A stretch of 64,000 nt of DNA from Streptomyces sp. AM 2-1-1 (lineage in GTDB: Bacteria; Actinomycetota; Actinomycetes; Streptomycetales; Streptomycetaceae): assembly GCF_029167645.1 (NCBI RefSeq), contig NZ_CP119147.1, positions 682,001-746,000 of the forward strand, given 5' to 3'. The position numbers were made by a program, and so were the translations under genes. The notes under the pieces were generated by a model, which saw only the letters and a program-made list of their open reading frames with translations, made no database searches and was not told where the DNA came from. Below are positions 27,316 through 35,742 of the stretch, one piece after another (the first letter of the stretch is position 1; each line of letters starts with the position of its first letter).

Positions 27316-27963
27316 TCACCTCCGGGGGAGCAACAAAGAACGGTGCCATTCATGAAAGGCAGGCAGGACGGCACGAAGAACGCGGAAAGCTGATATTCCA
27401 CCGCGTACCGTGGCAACCCGGACGAGCTCATGCTCTGGAGCGTCCACGACCACCCGTACGGCCGCAACCGGGCGGTGGCCGTGACGCAGAGCGGTACAGA
27501 GGGTCGCCGCGGACTCCATGTCCACGGCGATGGCCCCGGTCCTGGCGAGGGCCGCCCGTTCGGCGCCCCTCACGACGTGGTCGGAGCCGGTCAGGGGGCC
27601 GGTGTGCACGGTCCGGCCGGGAAAGAGCCGGGAGACGGCGTCGACCAGCAGGGGAACACCGTCACAGGCGGTTCTCCCCTCGGCGGACCGGGTCTCCCCG
27701 GCGACCACGAGATCACCCGGGTGCATGCCGGGCGCGAGGCCTGCGCAGAACCCGGAGGCGATGACGGCGGCGCCGCGCATCTCCTCCCGGGCCAGCGCGC
27801 GCCCCAGCGCGGTCTCGGCCGCCCGGGGTCCCATCCCCGTCCGCAGGACGGTGACCGGACCGCCACCGCGCGGCCCGCTCCGCAGGGCCAGCTGTTCGAT
27901 GCCGAGGGCGCAGGCGACGAGCAGCGGTGCCGGCGGACGGGTGGGGGGCGGGGGCCCGCCCAT
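27316..27963 (-). CDS. hpnG: Adenosylhopane nucleoside phosphorylase HpnG
   Basis: A 215-residue protein of the purine/uridine phosphorylase fold: LVACALGIEQLALR, TGMGPRAAETALGRAL and the catalytic region AIAVDMESAATLCTAL (conserved Asp-Met-Glu). In the hopanoid pathway HpnG removes adenine from adenosylhopane to give ribosylhopane (or its phosphate). Its position between shc and hpnH fixes the assignment. Its ATG overlaps the shc stop. Confidence 0.88.
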   Translation of the reverse strand: MGGPPPPTRPPAPLLVACALGIEQLALRSGPRGGGPVTVLRTGMGPRAAETALGRALAREEMRGAAVIASGFCAGLAPGMHPGDLVVAGETRSAEGRTACDGVPLLVDAVSRLFPGRTVHTGPLTGSDHVVRGAERAALARTGAIAVDMESAATLCTALRHGHRPVAAVRVVVDAPEHELVRVATVRGGISAFRVLRAVLPAFHEWHRSLLLPRR

Positions 27964-29960
27964 CAGATCGCCGCCGGGCGCGCGACCCGGGCGGCGAGCG
28001 GATCACCGTGGGCGTAGCGCCCCAGTGCGGTGAGCGGGAAGACCTGACGGTAGAGGTGGTAGTTGATGGAGAAGTCCCAGGGGAAGCCGGTTCCGGTGAA
28101 GAACGGCTCGTCCCAGGACCCGTCCTCCTGCTGGGTCCGGGTCAGGAAGGTCACGCCCCGGGTGACGGCGGGGCTCTCTCGCTCACCTGCGGCCAGCAGG
28201 GCGAGGAGCGCCCAGGCGGTCTGCGAGGCGGTCGACTCGCCCCGGCCGATCCACTTGCTGTCCTGGTAGGAGCGCAGGTCCTCGCCCCAGCCGCCGTCGT
28301 CGTTCTGGACGGACTCCAGCCACCGTACGGCGCCGCGGACGGCGTGATGGGTGGTGGGCAGCCCGGCGGCGACCAGTGCGGGCACCACCGACCCCGTGCC
28401 GTAGACGTAGTTGACGCCCCAGCGGCCGAACCATCCGCCGGCGGCGTGCTGTTCGGCGAGGAGCCACTCCACTCCCCGGCGCACGCTCGGGTCGTCGGCG
28501 CGCCCTTCGTAGGCCATCATCTCCACGACGTGGCCGGTGACGTCGGCGGAGGGCGGGTCGACCACCTCGCCGAAGTCGCAGAAGGGCAGCCGGTTGGGGA
28601 AGGGGCTGGTGTTGTCCGCGTCGAAGGCGCCCCAGGCACCGCCCCGCGACTGCATCCCGACCGTCCAGCGCACTCCGCGCTCGATGGCGGCCTCAACCCT
28701 GGCGGGGTCGGGGTGACGGACCCGGCGCAGGGCGAGGACGACCTCGGCGGTGTCGTCGATGTCCGGGTAGTTGTCGTTGTGGAACTCGAACGCCCATCCG
28801 CCGGGCGCGAGCCGCGGCCTGCGCACCGACCAGTCCCCCGGTCGGGTGACCTCCTCCGCGAGCATCCAGTCGGCGGCCTTGACCAGCGCCGGATGGTCCG
28901 GCGGGAGACCGGCGTCGGCCAGGGCGATGGTGGCGAGGCAGGTGTCCCACACCGGTGACTGGCACGCCTCGACCATGCGCGCGCCGTCGGGGCGCCACAC
29001 GGCGAACCGGTCCAGCGATGCGAGTCCGGCGCGCATCACCGGGTGGTCGAGCTCGTAGCCGAGCAGGTGGAGGGCGATCACGGAGTAGACGGCGGGCGGC
29101 TGGATCCCGCCCCAGCAGCCGTCGCTCTCCTGCCGTTCGATGATCCAGCGGGCGGCGGCGTTCATCGCGAACCGGCGCAGCCTGCGCGGGGCGATCCGGT
29201 GGTAGAGGTGCAGCGCCTTGTCGAGCCGCTGGAAGACACCGTCCCAGCTCACCGGCGAGGCCTTGCGCACGGGCGGATTGGGGCGGGAGGGGTCGGTGTG
29301 CAGCTCGTCGAGGGAGAACGGTGCCGGCCGTACGGGCCGCGTCGCCGAGACGATGGTCAGCGGAACAATGGTCTGGCGGGCCCAGCAGCCGAAGTCATAG
29401 ATGTTGAGCGGTACCCAGGAAGGAAAGAACATCAATTCGGGCGGGAGCTCCGGGAGGTCCTCCCACTTCCACCACCCGAAGAGGGCGAGCCAGATCCGGG
29501 TGAACACCCGGGAGGCGGCGATCCCGCCCTGGTCCCGCACCCAGGCGGCGGCCCGGGCCATGTGCGGCTCGTCGGGCCGGTCGCCGGCCAGTCGCAGCGC
29601 CACATAGGCTTCGATGGTGGCGGAGAGGTCGCTCGGCCCGCCGTGGAAAGTGGCCCAGGTGCTGTCGCCCAGCTGCTCGCCGCGGACGAAGAGGGCGGCG
29701 GCCCTGAGGGTGTCGGGGTCCTGGATACCGAGGAACTGACGCAGCAGCAGGTCTTCCGCGTCCATGGTGACGTTGGTGGCGAGGTCGCCCTTCCACCAGC
29801 CCTGCTCGTCCTGTCTGCCGAGGAGGTGCTCGACGGAGCGTTCCGCGGCCCGGCGGGCGGCGTCGAGCACCCCGCCCGCCGTGGTGGTCGTGTCGGTCGG
29901 ATCGCCCGGGACCGTGCGAGGATGTGCGGCCCCGGTGCTTCCGTCGGTCGTCGCTGTCAT
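27963..29960 (-). CDS. shc: Squalene-hopene cyclase
   Basis: A 665-residue triterpene cyclase that folds squalene into hopene/hopanol at the membrane. The protonating motif DIDDTAEV sits at about residue 400. Several QW repeats are readable (for example QDEQGWWKGDL near the N terminus, QESDGCWGG, QNDDGGWGED and QQEDGSWDEPFFTGTGFP near the C terminus). Length and motif order are normal. It is the core gene of the operon, following the polyprenyl synthase gene by about 107 bases. Confidence 0.95.
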   Translation of the reverse strand: MTATTDGSTGAAHPRTVPGDPTDTTTTAGGVLDAARRAAERSVEHLLGRQDEQGWWKGDLATNVTMDAEDLLLRQFLGIQDPDTLRAAALFVRGEQLGDSTWATFHGGPSDLSATIEAYVALRLAGDRPDEPHMARAAAWVRDQGGIAASRVFTRIWLALFGWWKWEDLPELPPELMFFPSWVPLNIYDFGCWARQTIVPLTIVSATRPVRPAPFSLDELHTDPSRPNPPVRKASPVSWDGVFQRLDKALHLYHRIAPRRLRRFAMNAAARWIIERQESDGCWGGIQPPAVYSVIALHLLGYELDHPVMRAGLASLDRFAVWRPDGARMVEACQSPVWDTCLATIALADAGLPPDHPALVKAADWMLAEEVTRPGDWSVRRPRLAPGGWAFEFHNDNYPDIDDTAEVVLALRRVRHPDPARVEAAIERGVRWTVGMQSRGGAWGAFDADNTSPFPNRLPFCDFGEVVDPPSADVTGHVVEMMAYEGRADDPSVRRGVEWLLAEQHAAGGWFGRWGVNYVYGTGSVVPALVAAGLPTTHHAVRGAVRWLESVQNDDGGWGEDLRSYQDSKWIGRGESTASQTAWALLALLAAGERESPAVTRGVTFLTRTQQEDGSWDEPFFTGTGFPWDFSINYHLYRQVFPLTALGRYAHGDPLAARVARPAAI

Positions 29961-30067
29961 GGCTTCCCCTTCGTGCAGTTCGGTCCTCTGCTGTGCTGGG
30001 GTCTCCGTCGGCCGGTGCCCCCTGGGGGGACACCGGCCGGCGACTGCGAGTCATATGCGAATGGTGA

Positions 30068-31171
30068 TCATCTCTTTCGGACGACGACGAAATCGGCGAG
30101 CGCGGTGAGCTGCGCCCGTACTTCCCGAGGCATGTCGACGCGGTGCAGCGCCTCGATGGCGATGCTGTGCTGGCGGCGCGCCTCCTGGGCGGTCCACTCG
30201 CGGCCGCCCGCCTCCTCGATGAGCGCCGCGCGGGCGGCGAACTCCTCTTCGGAGAAGCTGTCGAAATCGCTGCTCTTGGCATCCGCCGACAGCAGGGCGC
30301 CGAGTCGCTCGGAGGCCGGACCGCCGGCGGCGAGGGCCGCCACCACCGGAAGCGACTTCTTGCGCTGGCGCAGGTCGCTCCAGGTCTGCTTGCCGGTGGA
30401 CTCCGGGTCGCCCCAGATGCCGAGCAGGTCGTCGACCGCCTGGAAGGCGAGGCCGAGGTGGTAGCCGTAGGACTCCAGTGTGTCGGCGGTGCGGTCGTCG
30501 GCGCCGCCGAGCACGGCGCCGATGGAGACCGCGCAGGCGAGGAGGGCGCCGGTCTTGTTGCCCTCCATCTCCAGGCACTCCTCGACGGTGACCCGCTCGC
30601 GGTGCTCGTACGAGATGTCCTGCGCCTGGCCGTCGATGAGCTTGCGGGTGGCGGTGGTCAGGCGGCGGGCGGCGCGCCCCGCCTCCACGGTGCCGAGCTC
30701 CAGCAGGAGTTCGTTGGCGAGCGCGAACAACGCGTCGCCGACGAGGATCGCCTGGGCGGGACCGTGCACCTTCCAGACCGTGTCGCGGTGGCGGCGCTGC
30801 TCGTCGCCGTCCATCAGGTCGTCGTGCAGCAGCGAGAAGTTGTGCACGAGTTCGACCGCCACGGCGCCGGGGACTCCGGCCTCCGCGGGGGCACCGGCCG
30901 CCTCGGCGGACAGCAGCGCGAGCGCCGGGCGCACCGCCTTGCCGCCGTCGCCGTCGGCGGGCCGGCCGTCGGCGTCGATCCAGCCGAAGTGGTAGGCCGC
31001 CACGGTGTCCATGGGCGGCGCGAGCCGGTCCACGGCAGCCCGCAGCACCGGCGCTGACAGGGCCCGTCCGCGCTCCAGAAGCGCGGTGACGTCCGTGGTG
31101 TCCGCCACGGTGTCGAAAGCCGGATTCGCCGGGGTCACTGACTCTCCTCTTGTTCCGGTGGTACTGCTCAT
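30068..31171 (-). CDS. Polyprenyl (geranylgeranyl/farnesyl-type) diphosphate synthase
   Basis: A 367-residue trans-isoprenyl diphosphate synthase. The first Asp-rich motif is HDDLMDGDEQRR (DDLMD at 117-121), with the second, FQAVDDLLGIWGD, near residue 260; GKAVRPALALLS carries the early IPP-binding Lys/Arg. Product length cannot be read safely from sequence; in this operon farnesyl diphosphate for squalene is expected. I use ATG 31171 with AGGAGG five bases upstream, overlapping the hpnE stop (ATGA); GTG 31138 with GGAGAG is an alternative internal start. Confidence 0.9.
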   Translation of the reverse strand: MSSTTGTRGESVTPANPAFDTVADTTDVTALLERGRALSAPVLRAAVDRLAPPMDTVAAYHFGWIDADGRPADGDGGKAVRPALALLSAEAAGAPAEAGVPGAVAVELVHNFSLLHDDLMDGDEQRRHRDTVWKVHGPAQAILVGDALFALANELLLELGTVEAGRAARRLTTATRKLIDGQAQDISYEHRERVTVEECLEMEGNKTGALLACAVSIGAVLGGADDRTADTLESYGYHLGLAFQAVDDLLGIWGDPESTGKQTWSDLRQRKKSLPVVAALAAGGPASERLGALLSADAKSSDFDSFSEEEFAARAALIEEAGGREWTAQEARRQHSIAIEALHRVDMPREVRAQLTALADFVVVRKR

Positions 31172-32556
31172 GCCGCCTCCTGCAGCGGATGTTCGTGCGG
31201 GTTCCTGAGCCCTGGGAGCACTGCTGCGGCGGCGGTGGTGCCGCTGCGGACGGCGCCCTCCATGGTGGCGGGCCATCCGGTCGCCGTCCACGCGCCGGCC
31301 AGGGCGAGTCCCGGCAGCCGGGTACGGGCTCCCGGGCGCAGCCGGCCGGTGCCGGGGACCGGCGCGAACGTCGCGGTGCGCTCGCGCGTGACGAAGAAGT
31401 CGCGGACGCCGGCGCCGCGCGCGGCGGGGAGGATGCGCTCCAGCTCGGGCAGGTACCGGGCGCGCAGTTCGGCGACGGGCAGGTCGATCTCGTCCTGCGC
31501 GGCCGACTGCGACAGGGCGAGGTACTGGCCGCCGCCGCGCAGACCGGAGGGGACGGTGCGGTCGAAGACCCACTGGACCGGTGACCCGAGCGCGGCGAAG
31601 AACGGCCGGCGCAGCACCGTGCGGTCGTAGACGACGTGGACGTTGAGGATGGGGGCGTCCTCGAGGGCGAGCAGCCGGTCGGGCTCGTCGATGGCGCCGG
31701 TCGGCAGCAGGGCGTGGGTCTCGCGCTGCGGGAGGGCGAGGACGACGGCGTCGGCCCGGATCCGCTCGTTCCCGGTCTCCACCAGCCAGCTGCCGTCCTC
31801 CGCGCGGGAGAGCGAGGTGGCCTTGGCACGCAGTTCGCTCCGTACGCCGGCGGAGTCGAGGGCCTTGCGGGCCAGGGTGTCGTGGAGTTCGCCGAGCGGC
31901 ACGGCCGCCCACCCGATGTCGGCGGCGCCGGGTTCGGAGAGCAGGCCGGTCTTGAAGACCATCGCGGCGAGCGCCAGGGAGGCGTTCTCGGCGGTCGCGT
32001 TGAGGGTGGCGACCCCGACGAGGTCCCAGAGGGCCTCGACGGTCCTCGGGGACTGGCCGTACCGGCGCAGCCAGTCGGCGAAGCTGACGGTGTCGAGGGC
32101 GGGGTCCGCCGGGTCGAGCCGGCCGAGGGCGAGTGCGGCCCGGCCGACGCCCGCCTTCTCGGCGAGCGAGAGGTGCGGGTAGGCCGCCAGTCCGCCGGCG
32201 AGGTGCAGCGGTACGGGCAGGCCGGTGCGCCGGAGCCGTCCGAGGCGCGGTCCGGCGGGCCGGCCCACGTCGAGCACGGGTACGTCGAGGCGGTCCTGGA
32301 CCGGGGCGAGGTGGGCGGCGCCGATGCGGTCCAGGAACCAGCGGTATCCGGTGCAGCAGCGCAGGTAGACGTGCTGTCCGTTGTCGACCGTCAGATCGCC
32401 GCGGCGGAAGGAGAAGGCGAGGCCACCGAGCCGGGGGCGGCCTTCGAGCAGGGTCACGTCGGCCCCGGCGTCGGCGAGGCGGAGGGCAGCGGTGATGCCC
32501 GCGAGGCCGCCGCCGACGACCACGGCGCGTGCGGGGAGCGGTGCGGTGCCGGTCAT
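31168..32556 (-). CDS. hpnE: Hydroxysqualene dehydroxylase HpnE
   Basis: A 462-residue FAD-dependent oxidoreductase of the phytoene-desaturase-like class. The N-terminal dinucleotide fold reads AVVVGGGLAGITAALRLADAG; the substrate-side QHVYLRCCTGYRWFLDRIG and the C-terminal LALAGAWTATGWPATMEGAV are typical of HpnE. The enzyme reduces hydroxysqualene to squalene in the HpnC/D/E route. It is preceded by a 35-codon ORF whose stop overlaps its ATG and is coupled to the polyprenyl synthase gene by a four-base overlap. Confidence 0.92.
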   Translation of the reverse strand: MTGTAPLPARAVVVGGGLAGITAALRLADAGADVTLLEGRPRLGGLAFSFRRGDLTVDNGQHVYLRCCTGYRWFLDRIGAAHLAPVQDRLDVPVLDVGRPAGPRLGRLRRTGLPVPLHLAGGLAAYPHLSLAEKAGVGRAALALGRLDPADPALDTVSFADWLRRYGQSPRTVEALWDLVGVATLNATAENASLALAAMVFKTGLLSEPGAADIGWAAVPLGELHDTLARKALDSAGVRSELRAKATSLSRAEDGSWLVETGNERIRADAVVLALPQRETHALLPTGAIDEPDRLLALEDAPILNVHVVYDRTVLRRPFFAALGSPVQWVFDRTVPSGLRGGGQYLALSQSAAQDEIDLPVAELRARYLPELERILPAARGAGVRDFFVTRERTATFAPVPGTGRLRPGARTRLPGLALAGAWTATGWPATMEGAVRSGTTAAAAVLPGLRNPHEHPLQEAA

Positions 32557-32660
32557 GCCTCACCCTCCCGTCGGCTCGTCGACCACAGAATCGTCCCAGG
32601 GAGGGACGTCGCCGGCCACAGGATGGTTGCCCGGCACACGGATTGGCCGCTGTCCGTCAT
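32553..32660 (-). CDS. 35-residue ORF locked between hpnD and hpnE
   Basis: The ORF begins MTDSGQSVCRAT and ends TSRREGEA. Its ATG overlaps the hpnD stop (ATGA at 32657-32660) and its TGA overlaps the hpnE ATG (ATGA at 32553-32556), so it exactly fills the gap with four-base overlaps on both sides. Such geometry is typical of coupled operon genes. Streptomyces hopanoid clusters often carry a tiny uncharacterised gene here (annotated DUF6380 in some genomes, from memory; not verified). It may act only as a translational coupler or encode a small accessory protein. Confidence 0.55.
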   Translation of the reverse strand: MTDSGQSVCRATILWPATSLPGTILWSTSRREGEA

Positions 32661-33613
32661 GGGCGCCCCGTCCTGGTCGTCAGGCGCGAGACGTGACGCG
32701 CGTCAAGTCCGGAGAGGCCGCGGACCGCCACGTACGCCTTCTCGTGGCCCGGCAGGGAGACCCGGCCGCGCAGCACCGCCTCCGGGTCGCGCTCGATGCG
32801 GTCGAGGAGGCGACGGTAGATTCCGGCCATCGCCGCGACGCACGCGCCGCTGCGGCGGTCCAGCATCGGCAGCAGGCGGTACCCCTCGGCAAAGAGCGCG
32901 CGGGCCCGGCGGACCTCGAAGTGGATGAGGCCCGCGAAGTCGGAGCCGGCCGGCGGGGTGGCCCGGTGGAAGCCGTCGGAGCAGCCGAACTTGGCGAGGT
33001 CGTCCGCCGGCAGGTAGGTCCGGCCGTTGCCCGCGTCCTCGCGCACGTCGCGCAGGATGTTGGTGAGCTGGAGGGCGAGTCCGAGCGTGTCGGCGTACTC
33101 GGGCGCGCGGTCGGCTCCGGGGGCGCCGCGCTCCGTGCCGAAGACGCCGAGGCTGAGGCGGCCGATGGCTCCGGCGACGCAGCGGCAGTAGGTCCTCAGG
33201 TCGTCCCAGGTCTCGTAGGTCGCTCCGCGGACGTCCATCAGGACACCGTCGATGAGCTCGTCGAGTCCCTCCAGGGGCAGCGGGAAGCGCCGGGCGGCGT
33301 CGGCGAGCGCGACGGCGACCGGGTCGGTGTCGTCCTCCTCCACCGCACCGTCGCGCACCCTGCCGAGCAGTTCGCGGGTGCTCTCCAGCCGTGTCTTCTT
33401 CGTCCCGGGGTCGAGCGGGCCGTCGCCGATGTCGTCGACCCGGCGGGAGAAGGCGTACAGCGCGGACATCGCCTGGCGCTTCTCGGCCGGCAGCAGCCGG
33501 ATGCCGTAGGCGAAGTTACGTGCCTGCTGCCCCGTGACGGCCTCGCAGTAGCTGTATGCCGCCGCTACCGGTGCCGACATGGACGTCGTCTGTCCCTCCA
33601 CTTTCGGAGTCAT
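32657..33613 (-). CDS. hpnD: Presqualene diphosphate synthase HpnD
   Basis: A 318-residue squalene/phytoene-synthase-fold enzyme joining two farnesyl diphosphates. Both aspartate-rich signatures are present: FSRRVDDIGDG (about 55) and LQLTNILRDVREDAGNGRTYLP, here read as QLTNILRDVREDAGNG (about 180). It starts at ATG 33613, whose ATGA overlaps the hpnC stop, so translation is coupled; an internal ATG twelve codons later lacks a well-placed ribosome site. The N-terminal pattern (SAPVAAAYSYCEAVTGQQ) matches Streptomyces HpnD. Confidence 0.92.
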   Translation of the reverse strand: MTPKVEGQTTSMSAPVAAAYSYCEAVTGQQARNFAYGIRLLPAEKRQAMSALYAFSRRVDDIGDGPLDPGTKKTRLESTRELLGRVRDGAVEEDDTDPVAVALADAARRFPLPLEGLDELIDGVLMDVRGATYETWDDLRTYCRCVAGAIGRLSLGVFGTERGAPGADRAPEYADTLGLALQLTNILRDVREDAGNGRTYLPADDLAKFGCSDGFHRATPPAGSDFAGLIHFEVRRARALFAEGYRLLPMLDRRSGACVAAMAGIYRRLLDRIERDPEAVLRGRVSLPGHEKAYVAVRGLSGLDARHVSRLTTRTGRP

Positions 33614-34527
33614 CCCTCTCTTCGCGCACTTCGCAAGACAACTCCCACTTCGCGCAGCAGGCTGGGCTTCGTGGGTCTGGGCGGTCCGGGCAGTACGTCG
33701 AAGCCGGCCGCCGTGATCGCGGTGAGGGCGGCCCGCCCTCCGGCGACGAATCCGGCGAGCAGCAGGCGGAGTCTGCCCTGGACGCTGCCCACGAGGGGGG
33801 CGCCCTCGTCCAGCAGTTCCCGGGCGCGTGCCGCTTCCCAGGCGATCAGGGCCCGCACCGACGCGCCCGCGGTGGGGGCGGCCAGGTCGGCCTCGGTCAC
33901 GTGGAAGCGTGCCAGGTCGTCGGCGGGCAGGTAGATCCGGTCGCGGCCGAGGTCCTCGGTGACGTCCTGGAGGTGTTCGGCGATCTGCAGGGCGGTGCAG
34001 ATCGCGTCCGAGCGGCGCACCCGCTCGGGGGTGGTGGTCCCGGTGATCGCGAGGACCAGCCGGCCGACCGGGTTGGCGGAGAGCTCGCAGTAGGCGAGGA
34101 GCTCGTCCCAGGTCGCGTAGCGGCGGATCTTCTGGTCCTGCCGGTTGGCCTCGATCAGCGCGAGGAACGGCTCGGGGGTGAGCGCGCGGCGACGGACGGT
34201 GGGGCGAAGGGCGCGCAGCAGCGGGTGGTGCGGGCCGTCCCCGTCGGTGGAGAAGACCCGGTGCAGGTCGGCTTCGAAGGCGTCGAGCAGGGCGAGCCGG
34301 TCGTCGGCGCCGTCGGCCGTTCCCGGCTCCAGCCCGAGGTGGCGAGCGTCGGCACCGCCGGGGGCGAGGTCGCCGTCGCCGATGTCGTCGACGAGCCGGG
34401 CGAACCCGTAGACCGCCATCAGGTCGTCGCGCCAGGCGCGGGGCAGGAAGAAGGGAGCGACGGGGAAGTTCTCGTCCGCGGCTTTGTCGAGGGTGGCGAC
34501 CGCGGGCGCCGGCTGGGTACGGGTCAC
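33610..34527 (-). CDS. hpnC: Hydroxysqualene synthase HpnC
   Basis: A 305-residue relative of HpnD that converts presqualene diphosphate to hydroxysqualene. Motifs: FARLVDDIGDGDLAPGG (about 43-59), YCELSANPVGRLVLAITG and QIAEHLQDVTEDLGRDRIYLP (split in the family as QIAEHLQDVTEDLGRDR). It is the first gene of the operon. The GTG start at 34527 overlaps the stop of a possible 20-codon leader ORF. Confidence 0.92.
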   Translation of the reverse strand: MTRTQPAPAVATLDKAADENFPVAPFFLPRAWRDDLMAVYGFARLVDDIGDGDLAPGGADARHLGLEPGTADGADDRLALLDAFEADLHRVFSTDGDGPHHPLLRALRPTVRRRALTPEPFLALIEANRQDQKIRRYATWDELLAYCELSANPVGRLVLAITGTTTPERVRRSDAICTALQIAEHLQDVTEDLGRDRIYLPADDLARFHVTEADLAAPTAGASVRALIAWEAARARELLDEGAPLVGSVQGRLRLLLAGFVAGGRAALTAITAAGFDVLPGPPRPTKPSLLREVGVVLRSARREG

Positions 34528-34586
34528 GTCGTACCGCCCGGCGCGGGGACGGCGAAACCACGTCGGAGCTGGAGATTGTCCGTCAT
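34524..34586 (-). CDS. Possible 20-codon leader ORF before hpnC
   Basis: ATG 34586 opens MTDNLQLRRGFAVPAPGGTT and stops at a TGA overlapping the hpnC GTG (GTGA). A GGGAGA motif lies about 11 bases upstream of the ATG. The overlap geometry resembles the other couplings of this operon, but the ORF is short and lies in GC-rich DNA, so it may be chance. Confidence 0.25.
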   Translation of the reverse strand: MTDNLQLRRGFAVPAPGGTT

Positions 34587-34956
34587 TGCCGTCACATCTC
34601 CCGTTCTACACTGCTGACCCAAAACATCCCTTTTCGGACACGCCGCCCGCCCTCCCGAGTGCCCCGGCGCACCTGGTCGCATGCTGTGGGCGTATCGGCA
34701 CACTTGCCGCGAATCAGCACCGGTACAGCTTACGTTGTACGGCTCGCACGGCGTCGGCCGGGTGTTCCGCGGCGTCACGGCCGGCCGCCCGGCTCCCAAC
34801 CTTCCACGGCATCGGGACACTTGGCATCGTCCGCCAGGTGGAGAAGCGATCTCCGGCTACCGCCACAGGCGGACGGGCCGGACACCCCGGGGTCAGGGGC
34901 CGGGCGAAGCGTTTCGCCCGGCACCACCCGCGGTGTCCGGCCCGCAGTCGGCCGTC
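34587..34956. other. Intergenic region upstream of the hopanoid operon
   Basis: A minus-strand -10-like TAGAAC lies about 25 bases upstream of the leader ORF without a clear -35. An imperfect inverted repeat, GTACAGCTTACGTTGTAC at 34723-34740, could be a regulator site. A large nested hairpin at 34874-34944 ends the ABC transporter operon. No protein-coding gene is convincing here. Confidence 0.4.
34874..34944 (-). terminator. Nested double-hairpin terminator of the ABC exporter operon
   Basis: An inner perfect 10-bp stem (34899-34908 with 34913-34922, loop GCGT) is enclosed by an outer perfect 13-bp stem (34874-34886 with 34932-34944). It begins 13 bases beyond the ATPase stop at 34957. Confidence 0.75.
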
Positions 34957-35742
34957 CTACTTGCCGGTCTCGCGCTCGTACGCCTTGAGGACCTCGTCGG
35001 TGGGGCCGTCCATGAGGAGCTCGCCCTTCTCCAGCCACAGGACGCGGTCGCAGGTGTCGCGGATCGTTCCGTTGTTGTGGCTGACCAGGAAGACCGTGCC
35101 GGCCTCCTTGCGGAGTTCGCGGATGCGTTCCTCGGAGCGGACCCGGAACTTGCGGTCACCGGTGGCCAGCGCCTCGTCGATCATGAGGACGTCGTGGTTC
35201 TTCGCCGCCGCGATGGAGAACCGCAGACGGGCCGCCATGCCGGAGGAGTAGGTCCGCATCGGGAGGGTGATGAAGTCACCCTTCTCGTTGATCCCGGAGA
35301 ACTCCACGATGCTCTCGTAACGGGAGCGGATCTCCTCCCGGCTCATCCCCATGGCGAGACCGCCGAGCACGACGTTGCGCTCACCGGTGAGGTCGTTCAT
35401 CAGGGCGGCGTTCACGCCGAGGAGCGAGGGCTGACCGTCGGTGTAGACCCGGCCCTCCTCGGTCGGCAGCAGGCCGGCGATGGCCCGCAGCAGGGTCGAC
35501 TTGCCGGAGCCGTTGGTGCCGATGAGGCCGATGGCCTCGCCCCGGTACGCGGTGAAGGTGACGCCGCGCACGGCGTGCACCTTGCGGATGCCGCGGGGCT
35601 CGCCCTTGCCCCGCCGCATGATGCGGCTGAGGGCCGCGGTCGCGCTGCCCCTGCCGCCACCGCCGCCGTTGACGCGGTACACGATGTGGACGCCGTCCGC
35701 GATGACGGTGGGGATCCGCCCTTGAGTGTTGTCGTCAGCCAC
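34957..35742 (-). CDS. ABC exporter ATPase (teichoic-acid/polysaccharide export type)
   Basis: A 261-residue ATPase of the TagH/Wzt class. Walker A is GTNGSGKST (about 84-92), the signature is TYSSGMAARLRFS, Walker B is DVLMIDEALATGD, and the switch His lies in FLVSHNNGTIRDTC. The extra N-terminal strand region (GVHIVYRVNG) is normal; the additional C-terminal sugar-binding domain of some Wzt proteins is absent. Start: GTG 35742, overlapping the permease stop by eight bases, so the two halves of the exporter are translated together. It powers export of a lipid-linked glycan or polymer made by the upstream genes. Confidence 0.9.
   Translation of the reverse strand: MADDNTQGRIPTVIADGVHIVYRVNGGGGGRGSATAALSRIMRRGKGEPRGIRKVHAVRGVTFTAYRGEAIGLIGTNGSGKSTLLRAIAGLLPTEEGRVYTDGQPSLLGVNAALMNDLTGERNVVLGGLAMGMSREEIRSRYESIVEFSGINEKGDFITLPMRTYSSGMAARLRFSIAAAKNHDVLMIDEALATGDRKFRVRSEERIRELRKEAGTVFLVSHNNGTIRDTCDRVLWLEKGELLMDGPTDEVLKAYERETGK

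Noticed and set aside
31138..31171. Choice of GTG 31138 as start for the polyprenyl synthase
   Set aside because: ATG 31171 has a better AGGAGG and overlaps the hpnE stop as do the neighbouring genes; the GTG stays only as an alternative.
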